From Erythrobacter sp. SD-21 (GTDB lineage: Bacteria > Pseudomonadota > Alphaproteobacteria > Sphingomonadales > Sphingomonadaceae), in contig NZ_ABCG01000006.1 in NCBI RefSeq assembly GCF_000181515.1, positions 62,001 to 126,000 on the forward strand: a stretch of 64,000 bases of DNA, given 5' to 3'. The position numbers were made by a program, and so were the translations under genes. Numbering within the stretch: the first letter of the stretch is position 1; every line of letters starts with the position of its first letter. Shown here piece after piece: positions 51,220 through 60,180 of the stretch. The notes beneath the pieces were generated by a model. It made no database searches. It was given only the letters and a program-made list of their open reading frames with translations, and was not told where the DNA came from.

Positions 51220-53883
51220 ATGAAGTTCAAGTATCTCCTGGCCACCTCGGTGGTCGGTCTTTCCGCAGTGGCAGCGTCGCCTGCCTTCGCCCAGTCGACC
51301 GGCTCGATCGACTTCGAAGACGAAGGCGAAGAAGTCATCGTCGTCACCGGCGCCCGCTTCAACGGCGTCGGTGGTGTCGAAATTCCCGACACCACCAAGG
51401 CGAAGCAGGTCCTCAACGAAGAGATCATCCGTCGTCAGCGTCCCGGCCAGACGGTCAACGACATCGTCAACCTGGTCCCGGGCGTCAGCTTTCAGAACAA
51501 CGACCCCTGGGGTTCGTCGGGCGGTGGCTTCACCATCCGCGGCTTCGGCGCCGACCGTGTTTCGCAGACCCTCGACGGCCTGCCGCTGAACGATTCGGGT
51601 AACTACGCGCTCTACACCAACCAGATGGTCGATCCCGAAGTGCTCGAGGAAGTCAGCGTCAGCCTCGGTTCGACGGACGTCGATAGCCCGACGGCTTCGG
51701 CCACCGGCGGCACCATCAATATTCGCACCCGCGAACCGGGCGATGTGCTCGGCATGACTGCAACCATGACTTACGGCGATGTTCTTGCTGAAGGTGTGGA
51801 AGACAGCGCGTATGTCCGCGGCTTCCTGATGGTGGACACCGGTGACATCACCGGCATGGGCACCAAGGCATTCGGGTCGGTCAGCTACACCACCTATGGC
51901 GTTCCCTACAATCCGTATGGTCGCATCAACAAGACGCAGTTCAACGGCCGTATCTGGCAGGACCTTGGCACCAATGGCGACTTCGTGTCGATCTCGGGTC
52001 ACTGGAACGTGAACCGCAACAACTTCGCTGGCTCGGAAGGTCTCGAAACGCTCCTGTCGTACTACGAGCCCGCTTCGGGCTTCAACGATAAGGAACAGCG
52101 CTTCAGCGTCTACGAAGGTGCGGGCGAATACCCCTGCGCAGTCGACCCGCGCGTGCTGGCCGAAGAAACCGGCTACGCCGTTGGCAGCCCCGGCGACAGC
52201 GTCGATTACAGTGACCGCAACGGTTGCGGCGCAGCCTTCTACCGCCGCTTCAACCCGTCGGACACGGGGAACATCCGCGGTGCATCGCGGTTCTCGCTCA
52301 CCGACGCGCTGACGCTCACGGTCGACCCGAGCTACCAGTACGTCAAGGCGAACGGTGGCGGACCCGACGATCTGCGTGAATCTTTCTTCGTTACCGGATA
52401 CGAAGACGAGAACGACAACTTCATCGAAACGGGTCGTTACACCGGTGCCTTCAACGGCGGTTACTACTTCGGTCGTGACCTCAACGGCGACGGCGATCTC
52501 GACGACGAAATCGCCGGTAACGATCCGAGCCAGACGACGACCGATCGTTACGGCGTGATCACCAACCTGATCTACGAAATCAACCCGGATCACCGCGTCC
52601 GTGCGACCTACACGCTCGACCACGCGCGTCACCGCCAGACCGGCCAGATCACCTACATGCTCGGCAACGGCGAGATCAGCGATGTGTTCGCGATCGACAA
52701 CCCGCTGCTCGACGTGAACGGCAATCCGGTCAACAAGCGTGACCGTCTGTCCTACGCAATCCTGCACCAGATTTCGGGTGAATACCGTGGCCGCTTCGGC
52801 GACCTCACCGCGAAGCTCGCTCTGCGCGCTCCGTTCTTCACCCGCGAACTGAACCAGAACTGCTACACGACGTCGGACAACGGTTTCGTGGACTGTCCGA
52901 ACCCGGGCTTCGACACCGCCGGCTACGAACTGGCAAAGATCGAGAACGGTCAGGACTTCGCGCCGCCGCAGTCGCGTACCTACAAGTACGACAAGCTGCT
53001 GCCGAACATCGGCTTCACCTATGATGTAACGGGCGATGTCTCGGTCTTCGCGAACTACGCCAAGGGTCTCTCGGTCCCCGGCACCGATCCGCTGTACGAC
53101 TCGCTCTTCCTCGATGCGAACGACCCGGCTTCGCAGCCGGTCCCGGAAACCACCGACAGCTTCGATGTCGGCCTGCGTTTCCAGTCGGGTTCGATCCAGG
53201 CCCAGATCGGCGGCTACTACACGCAGTATCAGGATCGCCTCGCTTCGGCGTTCGATCCGGACGCTCGCGATGGTGAAGGCGCACGCGTCTTCCGTAACCT
53301 CGGCACGGTCGACAAGTACGGCATCGACGGTTCGATCGCTTGGCGCCCGACCCGCAACACGCTGCTCTACGTTTTCGGCTCGTACAACGACTCGGAAATT
53401 AAGGACGATGTCCTGTCCGGCACCTGCAACCAGTTCGAAGTCGACAACAACTTCTACAGCTGTAACGCAGTTGGCGACCTCCAGTACCTCGCGACCGGCG
53501 GCAAGACGGAATCGGGTACGCCACAGTACTCCTTCGGTGCTCGTGGCCAGATCGCTTTCGGTCCCGTCGAACTCGGTGCACAGGCCAAGCGCACTGGTAC
53601 GCGTTTCGTGAATGACCAGAACGTGCCGCTCGAAGGTGAACTCGCCAATGGCGACGAATTCTTCTTCCCGGCCAAGGTCCCTGCTTACACCGTAGTCGAC
53701 CTCGACGCGCGCATCCTGCTGGGTGAATTCCCGACCGGTGGCGACGTTGCGGTGCAGCTGAACCTCACCAACCTGTTCGATGAGTACTACATCGGCTACT
53801 TCGGTGGTTCGCTGGACGACTTCGGCTTCGCGCAGATCGGTGCACCGCGCGCCGGCAGCGTCTCGCTCGTGATCGGCTTCTAA
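51220..53883 (+). CDS. TonB-dependent outer membrane receptor
   Basis: An 887-aa receptor. Signal peptide 1-24 (ending SPAFAQ), a TonB box-like EEVIVVTGA (about 37-45), the plug domain (QTVNDIVNLVPGVSFQNNDP; FTIRGFGADRVSQTLDGLPL; SATGGTINIRTREP), and a 22-strand barrel ending with Phe (SVSLVIGF). The barrel is rich in acidic loops and paired cysteines. Iron siderophores, vitamin B12 or plant sugars are possible substrates. The immediately downstream gene encodes a TonB-like protein. The 253-base upstream gap, with TTGACT near 51112, must hold the promoter. Confidence 0.94.
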   Translation: MKFKYLLATSVVGLSAVAASPAFAQSTGSIDFEDEGEEVIVVTGARFNGVGGVEIPDTTKAKQVLNEEIIRRQRPGQTVNDIVNLVPGVSFQNNDPWGSSGGGFTIRGFGADRVSQTLDGLPLNDSGNYALYTNQMVDPEVLEEVSVSLGSTDVDSPTASATGGTINIRTREPGDVLGMTATMTYGDVLAEGVEDSAYVRGFLMVDTGDITGMGTKAFGSVSYTTYGVPYNPYGRINKTQFNGRIWQDLGTNGDFVSISGHWNVNRNNFAGSEGLETLLSYYEPASGFNDKEQRFSVYEGAGEYPCAVDPRVLAEETGYAVGSPGDSVDYSDRNGCGAAFYRRFNPSDTGNIRGASRFSLTDALTLTVDPSYQYVKANGGGPDDLRESFFVTGYEDENDNFIETGRYTGAFNGGYYFGRDLNGDGDLDDEIAGNDPSQTTTDRYGVITNLIYEINPDHRVRATYTLDHARHRQTGQITYMLGNGEISDVFAIDNPLLDVNGNPVNKRDRLSYAILHQISGEYRGRFGDLTAKLALRAPFFTRELNQNCYTTSDNGFVDCPNPGFDTAGYELAKIENGQDFAPPQSRTYKYDKLLPNIGFTYDVTGDVSVFANYAKGLSVPGTDPLYDSLFLDANDPASQPVPETTDSFDVGLRFQSGSIQAQIGGYYTQYQDRLASAFDPDARDGEGARVFRNLGTVDKYGIDGSIAWRPTRNTLLYVFGSYNDSEIKDDVLSGTCNQFEVDNNFYSCNAVGDLQYLATGGKTESGTPQYSFGARGQIAFGPVELGAQAKRTGTRFVNDQNVPLEGELANGDEFFFPAKVPAYTVVDLDARILLGEFPTGGDVAVQLNLTNLFDEYYIGYFGGSLDDFGFAQIGAPRAGSVSLVIGF

Positions 53884-53908
53884 GCCGCACCAGCGACCGA
53901 CAAACAGG

Positions 53909-53940
53909 AAAGGGCGGTCCTTCGGGGCCGCCCTTTTTCT
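53909..53940 (+). terminator. Intrinsic terminator of the TonB-dependent receptor
   Basis: AAAGGGCGG (53909-53917) pairs with CCGCCCTTT (53928-53936), with extra pairing inside the TTCGG loop, followed by TTCTTTC. It separates the receptor from the tonB-like gene, so the latter has its own promoter or read-through. Confidence 0.85.
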
Positions 53941-53995
53941 TTCGAACGCGGTTAGCGTTCGGAACGTGCAACTCCGTTCCCCCGTTTGTGCCGAT

Positions 53996-54721
53996 ATGCC
54001 CGAAGACGCGACCAACTTCAGCACATCGAAGAAGCGACCCAACCCTTGGGTCATCGCGCTGATTTTGCTTATCCACTTAGCTTTTCTGTACGCACTCGCA
54101 CGTTTGCTGGCGCCCGGAACGATTGCCACGGTCGAACGCTCGGTCATCTCGGCCTTCCCCGTCACCGTGACCGCTCCCGAAGAGGAAACGCCCGTGGTCG
54201 AACCCGAGCCGGACGAGGGCGCGCAGGGCGATCCGGGCGAAGAGGCTGTGCCGCAGCCCGTCACGGCGCCGACGCCGCGCCGTCAAGTGAGGGAAGACCG
54301 CCCCGTGCCGCGCGCGTCCTCCACGGGTAGCGCCACGACCTCCGGAGCCACGCAGGCCGGCGGCGGTACGGGAGCCGCAGGTTCCGGCGCGGGGACCGGG
54401 GCCGGGCGCGGCGGCGGCGGGCAGGGCGGAGTGGCCGCCACGAAACCTGTCCTCACGCGCTCGATCAGCGATGTCAGCGCTTTCCCTATCCCGCCGGGCG
54501 GCCGCCAGGCGCGGATTGGGCAATCGGTCATAGTGCGCCTGATGGTTTCGCCTCAGGGGAGGGTCACAGCCTGCTCAATCTATCGTCCAAGCCCGTTCCC
54601 GGAAACCGACGCGGTCGTTTGCCGCCTGTCCTATGAGCAGATCCGCTTCGATCCGGCGCGCGATACGCAAGGCAACCCTGTTGCCGCGCCGTTCTATTAC
54701 CAGCAACGCTTCTTCAACTGA
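53996..54721 (+). CDS. Energy transducer TonB-like protein
   Basis: A 241-aa protein: one membrane anchor (17-38: NPWVIALILLIHLAFLYALA), a long Pro/Glu- then Gly/Ala-rich periplasmic linker (about 60-140, with GGGTGAAGSGAGTGAGRGGG), and a C-terminal TonB domain (150-241) with RIGQSVIVRLMVSPQGRVTA and CSIYRPSPFPETDAVVCRLS. It would couple inner-membrane proton force to the receptor just upstream. No exbB/exbD lie nearby. ATG 53996 is chosen; an in-frame ATG at 53966 adds ten non-typical residues. Confidence 0.82.
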   Translation: MPEDATNFSTSKKRPNPWVIALILLIHLAFLYALARLLAPGTIATVERSVISAFPVTVTAPEEETPVVEPEPDEGAQGDPGEEAVPQPVTAPTPRRQVREDRPVPRASSTGSATTSGATQAGGGTGAAGSGAGTGAGRGGGGQGGVAATKPVLTRSISDVSAFPIPPGGRQARIGQSVIVRLMVSPQGRVTACSIYRPSPFPETDAVVCRLSYEQIRFDPARDTQGNPVAAPFYYQQRFFN

Positions 54722-54777
54722 TCCCTCTGCACTGACAGGGCTTGCCTGTGCGCCTATCGCCGCGCCACAAGTGCAGC

Positions 54778-55818
54778 ATGCCCGAACGCTCGCCAGATTC
54801 GATACAGCCGGTAATCCTGTGCGGTGGCTCGGGAACGCGGCTCTGGCCGCTAAGTCGACCCGGCTGTCCTAAACCGTTCCTGCGGATTATGGGGGACGCA
54901 ACCCCTTTCGAGCAAACGCTCGCGCGGGTGTCCGATCGGTCGCGCTTCGCCCCGTCAATCGTGGTGGCGGGCAAGGACCATTGCGAATTGGTCGAGCGAC
55001 AAGGCGGCCATCATTCGCTCATAGTCGAGCCGGTCGGACGCAACACCGCGCCCGCCATTGCCCTTGCTGCTCTGACACTTCCACCCGAGACCGTTATGTT
55101 GGTCTGCCCGAGCGATCACCACATCGCCAACGAGAGCGCCTTTCGTGCCGGAGTGGAGCGGGCCGCGAAACTTGCGCGCAAGGGGTGGTTGGTGTGTCTG
55201 GCAGTCGAGCCCGAGCGCCCGGAGACGGGTTATGGCTATATCGAACGGGGCGCGCGGGAAGAAGCGGGTCACCTCATCGCTCGCTTCGTCGAGAAGCCTG
55301 ATTGCGCAACCGCCCAGTCCTATGTCGCATCCGGAAAATTCGTTTGGAACACGGGCATTTTCGTCTTCCGCGCGGCGGATTTCCTCGCGGAGCTGGCACT
55401 TCAACGACCTCAGATGATGGATCTGATCGAACGTGCCCATCAAAATGGCTTGGCCGATGGAACAACCTTTCTGGCCGCATGTCAGCCCTTCGCACAGATC
55501 AATCCCGAAAGCGTGGATTATGCGGTAATGGAACATACCAAACGGGGCGCCATGGTCTCGGCGGATATGGGATGGTCGGATATTGGCAATTGGGATGCCT
55601 TGATGACCCTCGCCGAGGGGGACACCCATGGCAATGTCGTCGAGGGCCGCGCAGATCTCGTCGATTGTTCCGGGGTTTTGGTGCGTAGTGAGGGGCTGCG
55701 AGTCTCAGCCCTCGGCCTGAAAGACGTGGTTATCGTCGTTTCGCACGGCGAATTGCTCGTGACCACTCGTGAGCACTCACAGAATATTGGCGAGCTGCCG
55801 GGGGCGCAGGAGAGGTGA
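54778..55818 (+). CDS. manC: Mannose-1-phosphate guanylyltransferase, short form
   Basis: A 346-aa GDP-mannose pyrophosphorylase: ILCGGSGTRLWPLSRPGCPKPFLRI signature begins at residue 16, then VEPVGRNTAPAIALAA, VCPSDHHIAN, FVEKPD and WNTGIFVF. It lacks the C-terminal phosphomannose isomerase domain of bifunctional ManC. The isomerase is instead the next gene, whose GTG overlaps its stop. Together they make GDP-mannose for surface polysaccharides. Confidence 0.93.
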   Translation: MPERSPDSIQPVILCGGSGTRLWPLSRPGCPKPFLRIMGDATPFEQTLARVSDRSRFAPSIVVAGKDHCELVERQGGHHSLIVEPVGRNTAPAIALAALTLPPETVMLVCPSDHHIANESAFRAGVERAAKLARKGWLVCLAVEPERPETGYGYIERGAREEAGHLIARFVEKPDCATAQSYVASGKFVWNTGIFVFRAADFLAELALQRPQMMDLIERAHQNGLADGTTFLAACQPFAQINPESVDYAVMEHTKRGAMVSADMGWSDIGNWDALMTLAEGDTHGNVVEGRADLVDCSGVLVRSEGLRVSALGLKDVVIVVSHGELLVTTREHSQNIGELPGAQER

Positions 55819-56639
55819 GTGGGCTGCTCGGTAGGAAACGGCTGACCAAGCCTTGGGGCAGGCGCAATCTGCCTCCATCCTTTGGGTCAGAGGCTAGCCA
55901 GCCGGTGGGAGAGATCTGGTTCGATACACCTCCTTCGATGTCTACGGTTCTGGCAAAGTATCTATTCACCGGAGAGCATCTTTCCGTTCAAGTGCATCCA
56001 ACGGCGGACTTCAGCCCGGCACAGTCAGGTAAGGATGAGTGTTGGCTTGTTACGGATGCAAAGGAAGGCGCCCGCCTTGCAGTGGGCTTCCGCGAAGAGT
56101 TTTCTGCCGAGATGATTCGCGCGGCTGCGCTCGACGGTTCAATCGAAAACATGCTGGCGTGGCGTGAAGTGGCCGACAACGATTTCATCTATGTGCCTGC
56201 AGGCACGGTCCATTCTATGGGGCCTGGGTTAACCGTGGTGGAAATTCAGCAAAACACCGATATCACCTATCGCCTCTACGACTATGGCAGGCCGCGGGTA
56301 CTCCATCTGGAAGAGGCGATGGCGTCCATACTGACCGGCCCCCACCCTCCCGAACTAAGGACACGGATCGACCCCGGGCGCGAACTCTTGCTGGTCGACG
56401 GTCCACACTTTTTCCTTGCCCAATGTATTGGCAAGCCCAGCGATGGTTTGGCAGCCCGCCTGGAGGGGGCCGTTCAATTCCTACCGCTGGCTGGTCAGTG
56501 CTGCATCGGGGATATCGTCGTAGCAGCCGGAGGTTCAGCCTGGGTTGGCAGTCTGTATGAAATCGAATTCGACCTTTCCGAACGCTGCCTTCTGGTAGCT
56601 AGTCCTCGGCCTCGGGATTTGAAGTCGACAAGATCTTGA
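55815..56639 (+). CDS. manA: Class I mannose-6-phosphate isomerase
   Basis: A 274-aa type I phosphomannose isomerase (zinc enzyme): GEIWFDTPPSMSTVLAKYLF, LSVQVHPTADFSPAQSGKDE with ligands Gln-His and Glu, and AGTVHSMGPGLTVVEIQQNT, then DITYRLYDYGRPR. It is shorter than eukaryotic-type ManA. It starts with GTG overlapping manC. Its last 41 bases overlap bphP on the other strand, so the two transcripts are antisense at their ends. Confidence 0.9.
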   Translation: MSGLLGRKRLTKPWGRRNLPPSFGSEASQPVGEIWFDTPPSMSTVLAKYLFTGEHLSVQVHPTADFSPAQSGKDECWLVTDAKEGARLAVGFREEFSAEMIRAAALDGSIENMLAWREVADNDFIYVPAGTVHSMGPGLTVVEIQQNTDITYRLYDYGRPRVLHLEEAMASILTGPHPPELRTRIDPGRELLLVDGPHFFLAQCIGKPSDGLAARLEGAVQFLPLAGQCCIGDIVVAAGGSAWVGSLYEIEFDLSERCLLVASPRPRDLKSTRS

Positions 56640-59166
56640 TCAGTTCGGCCTTGCCGTAGGGCTTGGTGAGAACGCCCATCCCTCCAATGTCCTCGACCCG
56701 GTCAGCCATCTCTCCATAACCAGTGGCTAGCCAGAAGAGTATCCCGCGTCGGGAAAGCTCTTCGGCCACCCGTTCGCTGCTTTCTTTGCCCAGATTATAG
56801 TCGAGGATTGCGAGATCGGGTGTGTGCTTCTCAAGCGAATCCAGCGCGCCGGCCACTGTACTTTCGACCATGACCCGGCCTACGCCGAGTTCGCGCAGGC
56901 TATCCTCCGTATCCAGAGCGATAATCATGCTGTCCTCGACGAGCAGAATGCTTTCGGGGAGAGAACCCGGCAGCAACGCAGTGTCGGCTGCAGCCCTGCT
57001 GCGCGAATCTGACTGCGGAGTTGTTCGCTCGCTCCAAGTGACGTGGCGAGCGGGAACGCAGAACTCTGCCTCCACCCCGGACAGCTTAAATTCGATCTTG
57101 GTCTCGCCTCCCAGTTCGAAGGGAATCGAGCGCTCGACAATGGTAGAGCCGAAGCCGCGCCGCGTGGGCGGTTTCACGGGAGGGCCGCCCTTTTCGCGCC
57201 AAAATAACTGGAGCGATCCGTCCTTGTTTCGCTCGACCACAATTTCGAGCTGGCCGGTGCTGTCAGAAAGCGAACCGTATTTCGCCGAGTTGGTGATCAT
57301 CTCATGCATCACCAGCGCCAAGACAGTGTAGGCTTCGGGAGTTATCAGGACTTCGGGACCGGTGAGGTTCAGCCTGTCCGCTCGGCCGTCGAGATAGGCG
57401 TGCGCTTCGGTCTCGATCAGTTCGCGGAGGGGCGCTGGCGACCAGTTGGTCTTCGTGATGTTGTCATGCGCCATGGCGAGTGAGGAAATGCGCCCGCCAA
57501 TGATGTCGGAAAATTCCTCGATCGATCCCGCCTCGCGCTTTGACTGGCTGATCAATCCGCGGATGAGGTTAAGGATATTGCGTACCCTGTGGTTGAGTTC
57601 GGCGATCAGCAGTTCCTGTTGTGACTGGGCGCGGGCGCGTTCTTTAACCGCCTCGTCCGTCAGGCGCAGGATGATCTCAAGCAAAGTGACGCGCAGCCCA
57701 TCGGCGACTTGCAATTCGCCATCGGTCCAGGGCGGGCTGCGCCCCTCAACCGACTCCTGCCACGCTTCGAAGCTCTTTCGCGGGGTGAGGCGTGCACCAT
57801 TGGGGCCGTATTCGACCGGCTTTTCCGGATTGCCGGCCCACAGCACGGTTTGCGTAAGGCCGCGCCGCCAAAGAACGAGATAATCGCGCGGTGTCCGCGA
57901 GACCGGAATGACCAGCGCGCCCGCCGCACGATCAGCGAAGCGGTCGGCCTTGGGGAAGCGCTGCTGTAGCGAGTCCGTGGCCAGCACACGGCTGGTGGCG
58001 GCTGCGTTGAGAGCCGGTGCGACCGCTCGGAATTCTTCTTCGTTCGGGGCTGCCCCGCGCGCGTCATAGACATCATCGATGAAGACGCTGGCTCCATCAT
58101 GTGGGATGATCTGCTGAATAACCGGGGTGAGGAGCGGAAGGCTTTCGCTCAGGGGCGTGCCAGCCGCGATATCGCGCATCAGTCGGTCGTGCACCTTGCG
58201 TCCGCTTTCGCGCAGTTCCTCGCGCTCTCGGAAAAGCGAACGTTCGAGTATGAGCGAGAACAGTTCCGAGAAAAGCTCGGCTGAAGTGCGCTGCGAATAG
58301 GGCAAGACCTTCGGGCCGTAGTGATGGCAGGCAAACAGGCCCCACAACTCGCCGCCGATGATGATAGAGATCGACAGGGAAGCGCCGACACCCATGTTGT
58401 GTAGATATTCGATGTGGATCGGTGAGACTGCGCGCAGCGTGCTCATGGACAAATCGATCGGTTCGCCCTCGGCATTGACGCCGGGCTCGATGGGGATGGG
58501 GGCTTCCTCTACATCGCTGATGATGCGAAATCGGTTGCGCTTGTAGAGTTCGCGCGCCTGTGCCGGGATGTCGGTCTTGGGATAACGAAGCCCGTGGAAG
58601 CTCTCGAGATCATCACGCTTGGACTCGGCCACTACCTCGCCGGAAAGATCCTTGTGGAAGCGATAGACCATGACGCGGTCGATATCGAGCGAGAGGCGTA
58701 ACTGGCGGGCCGCTTCCGCGAGCAAGCGATCACTCTCGCCTATTTTTTCGAGCCGCGCCACGATCGGACGCAGCAATCCGATCTGTCTATTGACTTTGCC
58801 TTCTTCATGCGGCTCGATCTCGATGATCGTGTAGTGGCCCGATGTATGGATCGCGCAGTCGAAGAGCCCACCATCGTCCAATAGATCGACGCCGAAGAGG
58901 CGCTCCGTCTGGTCAGGATCGATTAGGGCTGCCACCGCACTTCTCAGGCGCTCCATTCCGCGAGGTGCGATGATCTGCGAAAGGCGCACCCCAACTTCAG
59001 GCTCCCTCTCGGTGCCCAGAATGGATTGCAGATTTGCTGAGCGTTGGGCGAGAAACCAGTCGGCGTTCACGGCGATCAGCGCTCCGAAGGCCTGGATATG
59101 GCCAAGCCGGTGGATCGGCTCGCGATCGCAATTGGTCAGATCGACATCGTGCATCTGCGTGCTCAT
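56599..59166 (-). CDS. bphP: Bacteriophytochrome with HWE histidine kinase and receiver domain
   Basis: An 855-aa red/far-red photosensor. PAS (1-120) with chromophore Cys13 in TNCDREPIHRLGHIQAFG; GAF (about 140-315) with the DIP motif at 199-201 (YPKTDIPAQ) and His251 in SPIHIEYLHNMGV; PHY (about 330-505) with the tongue PRKSF at 462-466. The kinase is HWE type: His526 in ELNHRVRN, Asn626 in HEMITNSAKY, and Trp656-x-Glu658. A C-terminal receiver (740-850) has Asp789 in LAILDYNLG and Lys835, so it is a hybrid. The preceding bphO gene supplies biliverdin; the start overlaps its stop (ATGA). Confidence 0.95.
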   Translation of the reverse strand: MSTQMHDVDLTNCDREPIHRLGHIQAFGALIAVNADWFLAQRSANLQSILGTEREPEVGVRLSQIIAPRGMERLRSAVAALIDPDQTERLFGVDLLDDGGLFDCAIHTSGHYTIIEIEPHEEGKVNRQIGLLRPIVARLEKIGESDRLLAEAARQLRLSLDIDRVMVYRFHKDLSGEVVAESKRDDLESFHGLRYPKTDIPAQARELYKRNRFRIISDVEEAPIPIEPGVNAEGEPIDLSMSTLRAVSPIHIEYLHNMGVGASLSISIIIGGELWGLFACHHYGPKVLPYSQRTSAELFSELFSLILERSLFREREELRESGRKVHDRLMRDIAAGTPLSESLPLLTPVIQQIIPHDGASVFIDDVYDARGAAPNEEEFRAVAPALNAAATSRVLATDSLQQRFPKADRFADRAAGALVIPVSRTPRDYLVLWRRGLTQTVLWAGNPEKPVEYGPNGARLTPRKSFEAWQESVEGRSPPWTDGELQVADGLRVTLLEIILRLTDEAVKERARAQSQQELLIAELNHRVRNILNLIRGLISQSKREAGSIEEFSDIIGGRISSLAMAHDNITKTNWSPAPLRELIETEAHAYLDGRADRLNLTGPEVLITPEAYTVLALVMHEMITNSAKYGSLSDSTGQLEIVVERNKDGSLQLFWREKGGPPVKPPTRRGFGSTIVERSIPFELGGETKIEFKLSGVEAEFCVPARHVTWSERTTPQSDSRSRAAADTALLPGSLPESILLVEDSMIIALDTEDSLRELGVGRVMVESTVAGALDSLEKHTPDLAILDYNLGKESSERVAEELSRRGILFWLATGYGEMADRVEDIGGMGVLTKPYGKAELIKILSTSNPEAED

Positions 59167-59699
59167 GCGGCCTGCTCCAGTTGGCAGCGGCAGAAAACGG
59201 TTTCGAAGAGGACGAAGGTCCTCCGTGCACCCGCAATCGCGTCCCGTATGGTGCTATCGGAGTGGTGGGCGTTCAGGATCGTGAGCAATTCCTTGAAATA
59301 GGCAGGCATCCGCGGGTCCGAAAGGAACCGCGTGGGGCCGTCGAGCCCGGCCTTTCGGCGACGGACCAGCAGCGTACGATTACCCATCGAGGAGCCTGCG
59401 AGAACCCAGGCCGCGCCCAGGGACTCGGTAGGGGAATTGACTGTAAACGCAAAGGAAGCCGGGAGGGCGCTTGCGCCGAGATCGGACAGGTCTTCTGCAA
59501 GAACATCGGTTTGCCGCGGGGGAGGGGGCAAATCGATGGGCGGGGTTTCCGCCAGCATGCGCTCGGTCAGGGAGCGCGCTGCGTATTGCGCCGAAAGGAA
59601 GGCTGCGTAATCGGCATCGGAAGCAAGCACCATATGTCCGACCGAAGCATCGATCCGGGCGTGAATCGCGCCAGTCGCTTCCCTCAACTCTTCTCTCAA
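59163..59699 (-). CDS. bphO: Biliverdin-forming heme oxygenase
   Basis: A 178-aa heme oxygenase that opens heme to biliverdin, the phytochrome chromophore. Proximal His13 is in TGAIHARIDASVG; the distal-helix glycines are in AWVLAGSSMGNRTLLV. Length and pattern fit BphO rather than the iron-scavenging HmuO type. The bphP start overlaps its stop by 4 bases, tightly linking chromophore synthesis to apo-phytochrome. About 180 bases upstream hold no gene, so the bphO-bphP promoter is probably there. Confidence 0.93.
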   Translation of the reverse strand: MREELREATGAIHARIDASVGHMVLASDADYAAFLSAQYAARSLTERMLAETPPIDLPPPPRQTDVLAEDLSDLGASALPASFAFTVNSPTESLGAAWVLAGSSMGNRTLLVRRRKAGLDGPTRFLSDPRMPAYFKELLTILNAHHSDSTIRDAIAGARRTFVLFETVFCRCQLEQAA

Positions 59700-59877
59700 C
59701 TGGACCCCCGTCCTCTCAAGTACGAACCCGGCTTGCGAAGGAAATTCACGAACGAGGCATTACGGAAAAGGAATCTGAACCCTTTTCTTCCGCTGGGCAA
59801 AGCGATTGAAAGCGGATTTGGTTCCGACTTGCGAGGCGTTTCCGACATGGAAACCGAGCTGTGGCGGCTCGCCGAGC

Positions 59878-60180
59878 CTACTTGGATTCGAGAAGTTTCT
59901 GACCCTTTTTCCGGATCGCGCCGGCGATGATGGGCTCGACGAAGGATAGCGCCGGGGGCAAGTCGATTTCGAATACGACTTGCGTTTCTTCGATCAGCAC
60001 CTGCGCGCGAACCACATTGCCCATGGCGTTGATGTCCAGCGCCATGCAGTCTTCGTCGGGCCAGCTTGTCGTCACCTCGGCCACGCCGCCGGGTATCGCG
60101 TCGCCGATCTCGTGGCTGCGCGCGTGCAGGCGGCGGCGGACTTCGTCCTTGCCCAGCGTGTGCTGCAGGGGAACGCGCAT
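59878..60180 (-). CDS. Polyhydroxyalkanoic acid system family protein
   Basis: A 100-aa protein with the pattern of the PHA-system family (PF09650): MRVPLQHTLGKDEVRRRLHA, VTTSWPDEDCMALDINAMGN and VVFEIDLPPALSFVEPIIAG, ending KKGQKLLE. It is similar to granule-associated proteins, but no phaC, phaA or phasin is nearby. Its ATG overlaps the XpaC stop (TGATG), so it is the last gene of the TelA operon. Confidence 0.82.
   Translation of the reverse strand: MRVPLQHTLGKDEVRRRLHARSHEIGDAIPGGVAEVTTSWPDEDCMALDINAMGNVVRAQVLIEETQVVFEIDLPPALSFVEPIIAGAIRKKGQKLLESK

Noticed and set aside
51172..54264. A 1030-codon open frame antisense to the TonB-dependent receptor
   Set aside because: It lies opposite a receptor with a signal peptide, plug and C-terminal Phe, and reads through into the tonB-like gene. 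Long antisense frames arise from the high GC3 of the real gene.
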